A DNA stretch of 64,000 nucleotides, taken from assembly GCA_035547915.1 (NCBI GenBank), contig DASZTS010000111.1, forward strand, positions 1 to 64,000, given 5' to 3'. This DNA is from DASSFG01 sp035547915 (GTDB lineage Bacteria; Planctomycetota; Planctomycetia; Pirellulales; JAICIG01). The position numbers and the translations under genes were made by a program. Below are positions 8,314 through 15,307 of this stretch, one piece after another. How positions within the stretch are numbered: position 1 is the stretch's first letter; the number at the start of each line of letters is the position of its first letter. Under the pieces are notes generated by a model, which was not told the DNA's origin, did no database searches, and saw nothing but the letters and a program-made list of their open reading frames with translations.

Positions 8314-8727
8314 GTCGAGTGTCCGGGATGTAGAAATGACAGGCCCCTTACCGAAACGTCAGGAGTCGCCGCAAGCGCGCGCCCGACACGGCAAAATAAC
8401 CTGCCGAAAACCAGTCCTAAAAGCAACGGACAAAACCGGATCGTTTTGTCAGCCACCTTTGCTCCTCCCAGGTCGGCCTATTTTCCCGGTTCTGAGCAGG
8501 CCGCGCGCGAAATGCGCCCTTGGGAAGTTTGGACGTTTTACCGGAATTGCATGGCGCAGGGTAGGCGAATATCCGCGGATGGCGGCGTTGCGTCAAAGGG
8601 ACACTGCCGACCTAAGAGCGGCTGACAAAACCCGGAAGTCGGAGCGCCGCGGGCAACAAATCGGCAGTGAAACGCCGACTTTTGGGAAGCTCCATCCCGT
8701 TTCGTCGGTTGCTCTAAGTTGCCGCTC
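8314..8727. other. Intergenic region between floA and the sulfotransferase gene
   Basis: About 414 bases between two leftward genes. Bases 8314-8611 should hold the sulfotransferase promoter and show no recognisable site. Bases 8612-8717 are a copy of the dispersed palindromic element described separately, ending ten bases before the floA stop codon. Confidence 0.6.
8612..8717 (+). repeat. Dispersed palindromic element, copy A
   Basis: A 106-base unit about 90 percent identical by eye to a second copy at 32185-32289. It opens with CTAAGAGCGGCTGACAAAAC and closes with GTCGGTTGCTCTAA, an imperfect terminal inverted repeat of about 24 bases (ACAAAACC / GGTTTTGT core, eroded here to GTTTCGT). 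Inside is a second stem, AAATCGGC ... CGCCGACTTT around a GTGAAA loop. The whole unit could fold as one long hairpin. No coding capacity. It sits immediately 3' of floA, where it could end transcription or protect the mRNA end; a MITE- or REP-like origin is inference. Confidence 0.75.
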
Positions 8728-9750
8728 TTACGACGGCGAACCATTGCTGCGCGGAGCCTGGGTCGAAAACGTCCCCTGGCGGAAGGCCGAGGCCATGGCC
8801 AGCGGCACTTCCGCTTCGGCCAAGACAACACGAGCCCGGTTTTCGGAAACGCGGGCTTTCATCTCTTGCTCGCGGGCAATCGCCACGGCGCGGCGGCCTT
8901 CGGCACGAGCCCGGGCGACCCGTGTGTCGGCCTCGGCCTGATCGACCTGCAACCGCGCGCCGATATTCTCACCGACTTCGATGTCGGCGATGTCGATCGA
9001 GACGATTTCGAACGCGGTCTGGGCGTCGAGCCCGCGGGCAAGCACGGCCTTGGAGATCAGATCGGGCTTCTCCATCACGATGAAATGATCGTCGGCCGAG
9101 CCGATGGCCGTGATGATACCTTCACCGACCCGGGCCACGACGGTCTCTTCGGTCGCTCCGCCGATAAGCTGCTTGATGTTCGTGCGCACGGTCACGCGGG
9201 CCCGCACGCGCAGCTCGACGCCGTTCTTGGCGATGGCACTGAGCGTGGCCTTCTTCGACTTCTGCGGGTCGGGGCAGTCGATCACCTTCGGATTGACGCT
9301 GGTCTGTACGGCTTCCAACACGTCGCGCCCGGCCAGGTCGATGGCCGCAGCCCGATCGAAGTCGAGGTCGATGTCGGCCCGGTGCGCCGCGATGATCGCC
9401 TTGATAACGCCCGGCACGTTGCCGCCCGCCAGGTAATGGGCCTCCAAGCGTCTGGTCGTGATTCCGGCCGAGGGGTCGTTGGCGATGCCCGCCTGCATGG
9501 CCATGATCTTCGACTGCACGATCACACGTGTGTTCACCTGCCGCAGACTCATGCCCACCAGACTGAGCATGCTCACGCGCGCGTTCGACATGTACGCCTG
9601 GAACCAGATGTTGCCGTAGAGCATGAGCATGACGGCCAAAGCGAAGGCAATGCCGATCAGCACTACGATTCCGGCGACCCATAAGATCGAATTCTCCAGC
9701 ACCTGGAAACGGTTCTGGGCGAGTAGCAGAGGAAACGCGTCGTTGAACAT
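8728..9750 (-). CDS. floA: Flotillin-like protein FloA
   Basis: A 340-residue membrane-associated scaffold of the FloA (YqfA/UPF0365) family, which organises membrane microdomains. After a hydrophobic segment ('ILWVAGIVVLIGIAFALAVM', ~residues 20-40) come 'NIWFQAYMSNARVSMLSLVG', 'ITTRRLEAHYLAGG' and 'VGEGIITAIGSADDH', all typical. The C-terminal helix has the alternating Ala/Glu/Arg pattern of flotillins. I chose ATG 9750 by length; the frame runs upstream to a TTG at 9837 that directly abuts the mnmA stop codon with GGAGGGGG before it, so a 29-residue longer form made by translational coupling is possible. Downstream of mnmA and probably co-transcribed. Confidence 0.85.
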   Translation of the reverse strand: MFNDAFPLLLAQNRFQVLENSILWVAGIVVLIGIAFALAVMLMLYGNIWFQAYMSNARVSMLSLVGMSLRQVNTRVIVQSKIMAMQAGIANDPSAGITTRRLEAHYLAGGNVPGVIKAIIAAHRADIDLDFDRAAAIDLAGRDVLEAVQTSVNPKVIDCPDPQKSKKATLSAIAKNGVELRVRARVTVRTNIKQLIGGATEETVVARVGEGIITAIGSADDHFIVMEKPDLISKAVLARGLDAQTAFEIVSIDIADIEVGENIGARLQVDQAEADTRVARARAEGRRAVAIAREQEMKARVSENRARVVLAEAEVPLAMASAFRQGTFSTQAPRSNGSPS

Positions 9751-9837
9751 GTTGATCTCGGCGTCGATGTTGAATTGGCCCGAATCCCGCGGCCGCACCG
9801 TAACGGGCGTCGACGCGGGCTTGCCGCTTTCTCGCAA

Positions 9838-10947
9838 CTATTCGATCCAGCCCCCTCCCAGCACCCGATCTCCCCGATAACAGACCACGGCCTGACCAGG
9901 GGCGATACCGCCGCGCGGCTCATGCAACCGCACGTGCAGCCGGCCTCCGTCCAACGGTTCGACCGTGGCCGGAGCTGGCGCGCTACGATAACGGATCTTC
10001 ACGGTGCACTCTAGTGGGCGGGTGGGCGGATCGACCAGCCAGTTGGTATCGCGGGCCGTGAGTGTGTCGCGCAACAACTCCTCGCGGCGGCCGATCACGA
10101 CGCGGTGCGTGTCGGGCTCCAACCGCACCACGTAGCGCGGCTCACCGAACGCCAAGCCAAGCCCCTTGCGCTGACCGACCGTAAACTGCTCGATCCCCGC
10201 ATGCCGGCCGACCACCTCGCCAGCGGTCGTAACGATGGCGCCCGACCGATCGACGTCGCCACGACGCTCACGCACGAATGCCGCATAATCCTGGTCCGGT
10301 ACGAAACAGATCTCCTGACTGTCCTTCTTCTCGGCGACGCGCAGGCCGAGCTCGCGCGCGATGTCGCGGATCTCCCCCTTGTGATAACCTCCCACCGGAA
10401 ACATCACCCGCGAGAGAACATCGCGTTCGATGCCGAATAGCACATACGACTGATCTTTCGTATCGTCGAGGCCGCAGCGCAGCGCGGGCGGCTCGCCAGC
10501 GATATCGGTAGGCTCGAGTCGGGCGTAGTGTCCCGTAGCGATCCATTCCGCGCCGATGCGGTCGGCATAATCTCGTAGCTTGCCGAACTTGAGCCAGTTG
10601 TTGCACATCACGCAGGGATTGGGCGTGCGGCCGGCCGTATACTCGGCCGTGAAGTAGTCCATGATGCGGCCGAATTCCTCTTCGAAATCGACAGCGTAGA
10701 AAGGGATATCGAGCCGATCGGCCACGCGTCGGGCGTCGGCCGCGTCGCTGGCGCTACAACATCCTTGCTTGTGTGCCGACCCGACGATGGGCAACAGTGC
10801 CGCCGACGGATCCGAAGTGCAGGTGGCCGGCGAACTGGCGCCGTGCCGCATGAAGAGTCCGATGACTTCGTGCCCGGCGGCGCGCAGCAGATGGGCCGAC
10901 ACACTACTGTCGACGCCCCCCGACATGGCTAGCACCACTCGTGACAT
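9838..10947 (-). CDS. mnmA: tRNA-specific 2-thiouridylase MnmA
   Basis: Catalyses 2-thiolation of the wobble uridine (U34) in tRNAs for Lys, Glu and Gln. The 369-residue protein starts with the ATP-pyrophosphatase loop 'LAMSGGVDSS', has the nucleophile region 'NPCVMCNNWLKFG' (Cys112) and the second catalytic cysteine region 'KKDSQEICFVPD', plus 'TIGQ/VGQRKGLG'-type RNA-binding sequence and the usual C-terminal beta domain. An insertion with a Cys-Cys pair ('QGCCSASDAADARRVA', ~61-76) follows the first loop. ATG 10947 begins the family homology. floA follows directly. Confidence 0.95.
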   Translation of the reverse strand: MSRVVLAMSGGVDSSVSAHLLRAAGHEVIGLFMRHGASSPATCTSDPSAALLPIVGSAHKQGCCSASDAADARRVADRLDIPFYAVDFEEEFGRIMDYFTAEYTAGRTPNPCVMCNNWLKFGKLRDYADRIGAEWIATGHYARLEPTDIAGEPPALRCGLDDTKDQSYVLFGIERDVLSRVMFPVGGYHKGEIRDIARELGLRVAEKKDSQEICFVPDQDYAAFVRERRGDVDRSGAIVTTAGEVVGRHAGIEQFTVGQRKGLGLAFGEPRYVVRLEPDTHRVVIGRREELLRDTLTARDTNWLVDPPTRPLECTVKIRYRSAPAPATVEPLDGGRLHVRLHEPRGGIAPGQAVVCYRGDRVLGGGWIE

Positions 10948-11073
10948 GCCCTTAGCTTAGTCGCCGAACTGACGCGCAGGAATGCCCTCACAAAGTCGGG
11001 CCAACAATGCTACCCTGCTGCCGGCATGCAAACTGAGGTAGAATGCTCACCCAGGACGGAGAAGGGATACACA

Positions 11074-11442
11074 ATGCCCCGTATTCGGCGCATTTTGGCA
11101 ATCGAAGACAACGCTGATGTTCTGCGCGTACAAACGGCCCTCTTGCGGGCGATGGGCCACGAAGTGCTGCCGGTGCCGACCAGCGCCGAGGCGTTGGCGG
11201 CCGCCGAGACGTTTCGACCCGACGTCGTGATCATCGACCTCGGCTTGCCCGACATGAGTGGTTACGACCTGGCCCGCGCGCTGCGGCGGCTGCCGGCCAC
11301 GAGCAATGCGCGCTTGATCGCGCTCACGGGCTACGGTACCCCCGAGGCGCGACGACACTCCGAAGAAGCCGGCATCGACGAGCATTTCGTCAAACCGGTC
11401 TCAGTGGACGACCTCAATCGGGTGCTCAACGAAGAGGAGTGA
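11074..11442 (+). CDS. Single-domain response regulator receiver
   Basis: A 122-residue CheY-like receiver with no output domain. The acidic pair Glu11-Asp12, phospho-acceptor Asp55 ('VIIDLGLPDMSG'), Thr85 ('LIALTGYG') and Lys107 ('FVKPVS') are all present. The sequence resembles the receiver domains found at the C-terminus of hybrid histidine kinases. ATG 11074 has GAAGGG upstream; a frame to 11026 is open but unrelated. No histidine kinase is adjacent, so its partner is encoded elsewhere. It could act as a phosphorelay shuttle or by protein interaction. Confidence 0.85.
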   Translation: MPRIRRILAIEDNADVLRVQTALLRAMGHEVLPVPTSAEALAAAETFRPDVVIIDLGLPDMSGYDLARALRRLPATSNARLIALTGYGTPEARRHSEEAGIDEHFVKPVSVDDLNRVLNEEE

Positions 11443-11469
11443 ACGTAGGCTCTTGCGGCTACTGCGCGC

Positions 11470-12150
11470 TCAGAGCGTGAGCTTGCCGCCCGGCGTCAAG
11501 ACGCACGGTTCCGCCTCCGTTTCTTTCCTCACACGCTCGGCCCAGCGCTTGGCGTCCTGGGCGATGGGAGGCCACGTGTTGTAGTGCGACGGCACCACGC
11601 GCTTCGGTTCGATGAGCTTGACGGCCTCGATCGAATCGTCGATGCCCATCGTGAACAGATCCCCGATCGGTAACACCGCCAGGTCGATTCCCGCGCCGCC
11701 GATCAGCTTCATGTCGTAGAACAGCCCGGTGTCGCAGGCTAAGTAGATCTTGCCGTCGGCGAGCGAGAGCAGAAAGCCCGATGGATTGCCGCCATTCGAG
11801 CCGTCAGGCAACGACGAGCTATGGTGCGCGAGGGTCAGCTTGACATGCCCGAACGGCTGTTTCGATCCGCCGCCGATGTTGTGGGCCACCGTCTTCGCCA
11901 CTCCCTGTTTCGCGAGCCATTCGCAGATTTCGAAATTGGAGATCACCGTGGCGCCGGTTCGCAAGGCGATCCGCACACAGTCGGCGACGTGATCGGCATG
12001 GCCGTGCGAGACCAAGATGAAATCCGGCGAAACAGCATCGGGCTTGAGCGGCGCGGTGGGCGAGTCGTCGAGGAACGGGTCGATCAGCAGCGTGTGTCCG
12101 CCGGTGCGGATCAGCCAGCTTGCGTGTCCCAACCAAGTCAGTTCCGTCAT
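11470..12150 (-). CDS. Metallo-beta-lactamase-fold hydrolase (UPF0173 type)
   Basis: A 226-residue MBL-fold protein: 'LTWLGHASWLI' at the N-terminus, the metal ligands 'SHGHADHVADC', 'LAHHSSS', 'LACDTGLF' (Asp) and 'VPSHYNTWP' (His). This pattern fits the UPF0173 family of metal-dependent hydrolases related to L-ascorbate-6-phosphate lactonase (UlaG); the substrate is unknown. ATG 12150 begins the homology; the frame extends to a TTG at 12183. It is convergent with the response regulator and downstream of the ECF sigma gene on the same strand, but 72 bases away. Confidence 0.85.
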   Translation of the reverse strand: MTELTWLGHASWLIRTGGHTLLIDPFLDDSPTAPLKPDAVSPDFILVSHGHADHVADCVRIALRTGATVISNFEICEWLAKQGVAKTVAHNIGGGSKQPFGHVKLTLAHHSSSLPDGSNGGNPSGFLLSLADGKIYLACDTGLFYDMKLIGGAGIDLAVLPIGDLFTMGIDDSIEAVKLIEPKRVVPSHYNTWPPIAQDAKRWAERVRKETEAEPCVLTPGGKLTL

Positions 12151-12222
12151 CGCAGCAAACCGTGCCTGGGTGCCTGTGGTCAAAGCAACGCGGGTATCGG
12201 AACTTCGCCAAGCCCCAAAGGG

Positions 12223-12792
12223 CTAAGCCGAATCGTGGTTCCGCATCTTCTGCCGCGCGCGGCTGAGCGTCGGGCCGACGCTATTCTCGGCGACGCCCGT
12301 GGCCGTGCTGATCTCCTGGTATGTCTTGCCTTCCAGGTGATACATGCGCACGATCGTCGCCTCGTGTCCGTCGAGCTTGCCCAGCAGACGTTCGACTTCT
12401 TCACGGTCGTCGAACTGCTGTTCGGTTTTCGCGCCGTCGCCGCCGATCGCGCCGGTCGCAAGCGCGTGGTTGGCCTTACCGTTCGCCGCGGTCCGGCGCA
12501 GCAAATCGCGTACAACCACTCGGCGGGCGATCACCGTCAGGTAGGTAGCCAAGCTGCTCTGTCCGCGAAACAGACGGAGCACCGCAAAGTCATCTCGCAC
12601 GACGGCCAAGAAAACCTCGGCGCACAGATCTTCGCGGTCTTGTGGCGTGAGGCGAATCGAACGGCACTGCGCCGAATGATTGATGACGTGGATCACCAAC
12701 CCCATGAACCGATCGACGAAATCCTCCCAGGCTCTCGGCGCACGGGCCAGACAGCGGTCGAGTAGACTTCGGTCGATTTCGGAGAGAGCCAC
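12223..12792 (-). CDS. ECF-type RNA polymerase sigma factor
   Basis: A 189-residue sigma-70-family protein with region 2 at ~20-95 ('RFMGLVIHVINH', 'DREDLCAEVFLAVV', 'SLATYLTVIARR') and region 4 at ~130-180 ('EEVERLLGKLDGHEATIVRMYHLEGKTYQEIS...GVAENSVGPTLSRARQKM'). It would direct RNA polymerase to a small regulon. Translation starts at GTG 12792. No anti-sigma factor or sensor is adjacent, so its signal is unknown. The family is expanded in planctomycetes. Confidence 0.85.
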   Translation of the reverse strand: MALSEIDRSLLDRCLARAPRAWEDFVDRFMGLVIHVINHSAQCRSIRLTPQDREDLCAEVFLAVVRDDFAVLRLFRGQSSLATYLTVIARRVVVRDLLRRTAANGKANHALATGAIGGDGAKTEQQFDDREEVERLLGKLDGHEATIVRMYHLEGKTYQEISTATGVAENSVGPTLSRARQKMRNHDSA

Positions 12793-12989
12793 GACGCACT
12801 ACCTGAGCTAGCGGCGGCTAAAGTCGGGGCCGATCCTTGCCTGCGGTTTCAGATGATCCTAATTGACGGACGTGAGAGACGTCCGCAACGCCCATGCCGA
12901 ACGCCTCAACAACCCCGATTTTATGGCCGTCCCGATTTGGAGGCAAGTCCGCAGCCGCTAAAACCGATTGCTAATGGCCGGGTTGCGGC

Positions 12990-13018
12990 TTGACCGTGTC
13001 TGCTACACCTTTTACGAT
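12990..13018 (+). promoter_or_regulatory. Predicted promoter of the ferredoxin gene
   Basis: TTGACC at 12990-12995 and TACGAT at 13013-13018 are separated by exactly 17 bases, close to the sigma-70 consensus. Transcription would start near 13025, giving a leader of about 115 bases before the ferredoxin ATG. Confidence 0.6.
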
Positions 13019-13047
13019 TCCGTTGCCCGCCACCCGAGGTGTTTGTT

Positions 13048-13072
13048 CAAGTGCTGTTGTTGCAAGCACTTG
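13048..13072 (+). promoter_or_regulatory. Perfect hairpin in the ferredoxin leader
   Basis: CAAGTGCT (13048-13055) pairs with AGCACTTG (13065-13072) around a nine-base loop. It lies inside the predicted 5' leader and lacks a following T-run, so it is not a simple terminator. It may stabilise the mRNA or be a protein-binding site. Confidence 0.5.
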
Positions 13073-13139
13073 ACACTTCGGTGGCCGACGGTTTGAATAC
13101 CGCTTTCAAAGCGCTTTTCTGAAAGGAGATCGTAGTCCG

Positions 13140-13421
13140 ATGACCCACGTTGTTGCCGAGCCGTGTTTTGGTTGCAAATACACGGATTGCGTGGTGGTCT
13201 GTCCGGTCGAGTGTTTCTACGAAGGCGAAAAGATGCTCTACATCCATCCGGATGAGTGCATCGATTGCGAAGCCTGCGTGCCCGAATGCCCCGTGGAAGC
13301 GATTTTCCATGAAGACAACCTTCCCGAAGAATGGAAGGACTTCAAGGAACTGAACGCCGAGATGTCGCCGCAGTGCGAAGTGATCACGGAGAAGAAGGAA
13401 CCGCTGGTCGGCGGCGAATGA
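13140..13421 (+). CDS. fdxA: 7Fe (3Fe-4S/4Fe-4S) ferredoxin
   Basis: A 93-residue electron carrier. Cysteines at 9, 17, 21, 40, 43, 46 and 50 match the spacing of Azotobacter-type 7Fe ferredoxin I: C9, C17 and C50 would hold the 3Fe-4S cluster; C21, C40, C43 and C46 the 4Fe-4S cluster. Cys12 and Cys25 are extra, as in the family. The C-terminal tail is acidic and helical. AAAGGAG sits upstream of the ATG, one of the best ribosome sites in the window, and the promoter is close to consensus, so strong expression is expected. The electron partner is not encoded nearby. Confidence 0.93.
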   Translation: MTHVVAEPCFGCKYTDCVVVCPVECFYEGEKMLYIHPDECIDCEACVPECPVEAIFHEDNLPEEWKDFKELNAEMSPQCEVITEKKEPLVGGE

Positions 13422-13461
13422 TGCGGCGCCGGCTCAGCCTAGCTTGTAGCTCTGCGCCGGC

Positions 13462-14403
13462 ATGCTGAGCATCGTCCTCCTTCCACTGCTGACGCTGCTG
13501 GCTCCCGAGCCATCCGATCGCGCTACGGTGCTCGTCGTGGTTGGCGCGCCGGGTACCGAAGAGTACGGCAAATCGTTCCGCGCCTGGACGGATCGCTGGC
13601 GGCAGGCTGCCGAGCGCGGCGGTGCCTCGTCGATCGTGATCGGTCTCGATGACGACGACAGCGACGATCGGGGCGTTCTGAAGAGCCGGTTGGACGAAGA
13701 GCGCCAGCACGCGGGTGCCGCGCTCTGGCTGGTGTTGATAGGACACGGCACCTTCGACGGCAAAACAGCCAGATTCAACCTTCGCGGTCCCGATGTATCG
13801 GCGGGCGAACTGGCCGGCTGGCTCTCAGGCGTGCAGCGGCCGTTGGCTGTGATCGATTGTGCATCAGCGAGCGGTCCGTTCATCAACGAAGTCTCCGCGG
13901 CGGGCCGAGTCATCATCACCGCCACGAAGAGTGGCTTTGAGCACAACTTTGCGCGATTCGGGGATCATCTTTCGTCCGCCATCGCCGATCCCAAGGCTGA
14001 CCTGGATAAGGACGACCAAACGTCGCTCCTGGAAGCCTTCTTACTGGCCGCCGCGGGCGTGAAAGAATACTACGAGGCCAACGGGCGCCTGGCCACGGAA
14101 CACGCGCTCGTCGACGATAATGGCGATCGGCTCGGCACGCCGGCCGACTGGTTCCACGGGTTGCGCGCGACGAAGGCGGCCAAAGACGGCGCCGCGCTCG
14201 ACGGTCTGCTGGCGAACCAGTTCCAACTCGTTGCCAGCGGCGGCGAGCTACGGTTGTCGAACGAATCGCGTCATCGCCGCGATGAATTGGAAGCGGAGAT
14301 GGCCGCTCTGCGCCGACGGAAGAACGACCTGCCGGAAGCCGACTACTACGAGCGGCTCGAAAAGCTCGCGGTCGAAATGGCGCACGTCTACGAACAACAA
14401 TGA
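13462..14403 (+). CDS. Exported caspase-like (clan CD) peptidase-family protein
   Basis: A 313-residue protein with a short hydrophobic N-terminus (1-16) that looks like a signal or anchor. The core resembles clan CD cysteine peptidases (legumain/C13 and caspase folds): the His box 'LVLIGHGTFDG' (His95) and, after the next strand, the Cys box 'LAVIDCASASGPF' (Cys133), the expected dyad spacing. Residues ~150-210 include 'VIITATKSG', also typical. The C-terminal ~50 residues form a charged helix that may be a coiled coil. The gene overlaps the next one by ATGA, so both are likely made together. Substrate unknown; pseudo-enzyme status cannot be excluded. Confidence 0.68.
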   Translation: MLSIVLLPLLTLLAPEPSDRATVLVVVGAPGTEEYGKSFRAWTDRWRQAAERGGASSIVIGLDDDDSDDRGVLKSRLDEERQHAGAALWLVLIGHGTFDGKTARFNLRGPDVSAGELAGWLSGVQRPLAVIDCASASGPFINEVSAAGRVIITATKSGFEHNFARFGDHLSSAIADPKADLDKDDQTSLLEAFLLAAAGVKEYYEANGRLATEHALVDDNGDRLGTPADWFHGLRATKAAKDGAALDGLLANQFQLVASGGELRLSNESRHRRDELEAEMAALRRRKNDLPEADYYERLEKLAVEMAHVYEQQ

Positions 14404-14636
14404 GCTCGCCGCCGCGCCGTCAATTCGGCTTGCGGACGATGTTCGGATTGACGGCCGTCTGCGCCGGCCTCTTCGCTACCTTTCGCTGGCTGGGACTTTC
14501 GCCGGCGTCGAGCCTGTTCGTGGCGGCCCTGCTCGCGTTGGCGCTCGTCGCGGCGGTCGGCCTCGTCACCGCGATCAGCGCCTGGGCTGCCGATCAAGAT
14601 CGATCGAACGATTCGGGCCCCGACGAATTCGTGTGA
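14400..14636 (+). CDS. Small two-helix membrane protein (78 aa)
   Basis: The product starts with a basic segment and 'RRQFGLRTMFGLTAVCAGLFA', a version of the short N-terminal membrane motif ('SLRTLL...') widespread in planctomycete proteins, followed by a second hydrophobic helix (~38-62) and an acidic tail. It begins at the ATGA overlap with the caspase-like gene, implying translational coupling and perhaps a membrane anchor for that protein. Its 3' end overlaps the convergent rsmD gene by 43 bases. No enzymatic motif. Confidence 0.7.
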   Translation: MSSPPRRQFGLRTMFGLTAVCAGLFATFRWLGLSPASSLFVAALLALALVAAVGLVTAISAWAADQDRSNDSGPDEFV

Positions 14637-15292
14637 ACAGGTCCCGTCCAGGCGATGGCTACTCGAGCTGGCGGATAATCGCGGATGTCCCACTCAGCCG
14701 TCGTGGGCAAGAACGAGAAGTCGCATCGGTCATCGGCTTCGATCACAAAACCACTGCCCGCCGGTGCGGACTGCCAAAGCTGCGCGACGAGGTGCAGCAT
14801 GTCGTCGCCACGGCTGACATAGAACTCGTAGGGCGGCGAGCAGAAGACGATCCACGGCCGGTCCTTCACCAGCTCGGGTAAGACGACCGCCCGACGAAAT
14901 TGGATGAACGTGTCGCCCGCCACAACGTCGCAGCGATCGGCCATGCCCAGCGAAGCCGCGTTCCTTCGGATCAGTTCGGCCGTGGGAAAATGCTGCTCGA
15001 AGAACAGAGCGCACTGTGCACCTCGGCTGAGGGCCTCGAAACCCAGCGCGCCCGTGCCCGCGAACAGGTCGATCGTCGCCATGCCGTCCACGTCACCCAA
15101 CAGGTTGAAGGCGGCCTCGCGCACGCGATCTTTCATCGGCCTGGTACGAGGATCGCCCGTGTACTCGATGCGCCGACCACGTAACTCGCCACCGATGATC
15201 CGCACCGATCCCGTTTCGGATGGCGCGTCGCTAGTTCGGTGCCGGCGGTCGACGTGTCTGCCGCTTGAGGGAGTTTTGGATTTACGTCGCAT
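14594..15292 (-). CDS. rsmD: 16S rRNA (guanine966-N2)-methyltransferase
   Basis: A 232-residue SAM-dependent methyltransferase of the RsmD family. It has 'IIGGELRGRRI', 'RPMKDRVREAAFNLLG', motif I 'IDLFAGTGALGFEALSRGA' and motif IV 'IVFCSPPYEFY'. RsmD normally carries D/N-P-P-Y at motif IV; here the first residue is Ser. The N-terminal 28 residues before 'VRIIGG' are a basic extension. ATG 15292 was used. It would modify G966 of 16S rRNA in the 30S subunit. The 3' end overlaps the convergent small membrane protein gene by 43 bases. Confidence 0.88.
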   Translation of the reverse strand: MRRKSKTPSSGRHVDRRHRTSDAPSETGSVRIIGGELRGRRIEYTGDPRTRPMKDRVREAAFNLLGDVDGMATIDLFAGTGALGFEALSRGAQCALFFEQHFPTAELIRRNAASLGMADRCDVVAGDTFIQFRRAVVLPELVKDRPWIVFCSPPYEFYVSRGDDMLHLVAQLWQSAPAGSGFVIEADDRCDFSFLPTTAEWDIRDYPPARVAIAWTGPVHTNSSGPESFDRS

Positions 15293-15307
15293 CGCGGCAC
15301 TCGCTTC

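Larger units (their letters stand above)
12793..13139. other. Divergent regulatory region before the ferredoxin gene
   Basis: About 347 bases between the outward-facing sigma factor and ferredoxin genes. It contains a good sigma-70-type promoter (12990-13018), a perfect hairpin (13048-13072) and a palindrome AAAGCGCTTT at 13108-13117 next to the ferredoxin Shine-Dalgarno. Bases 12793-12985 show nothing recognisable. Confidence 0.6.

Noticed and set aside
13048..13072. The ferredoxin leader hairpin as a rho-independent terminator
   Set aside because: There is no T-run after the stem, and it lies between a promoter and its gene.
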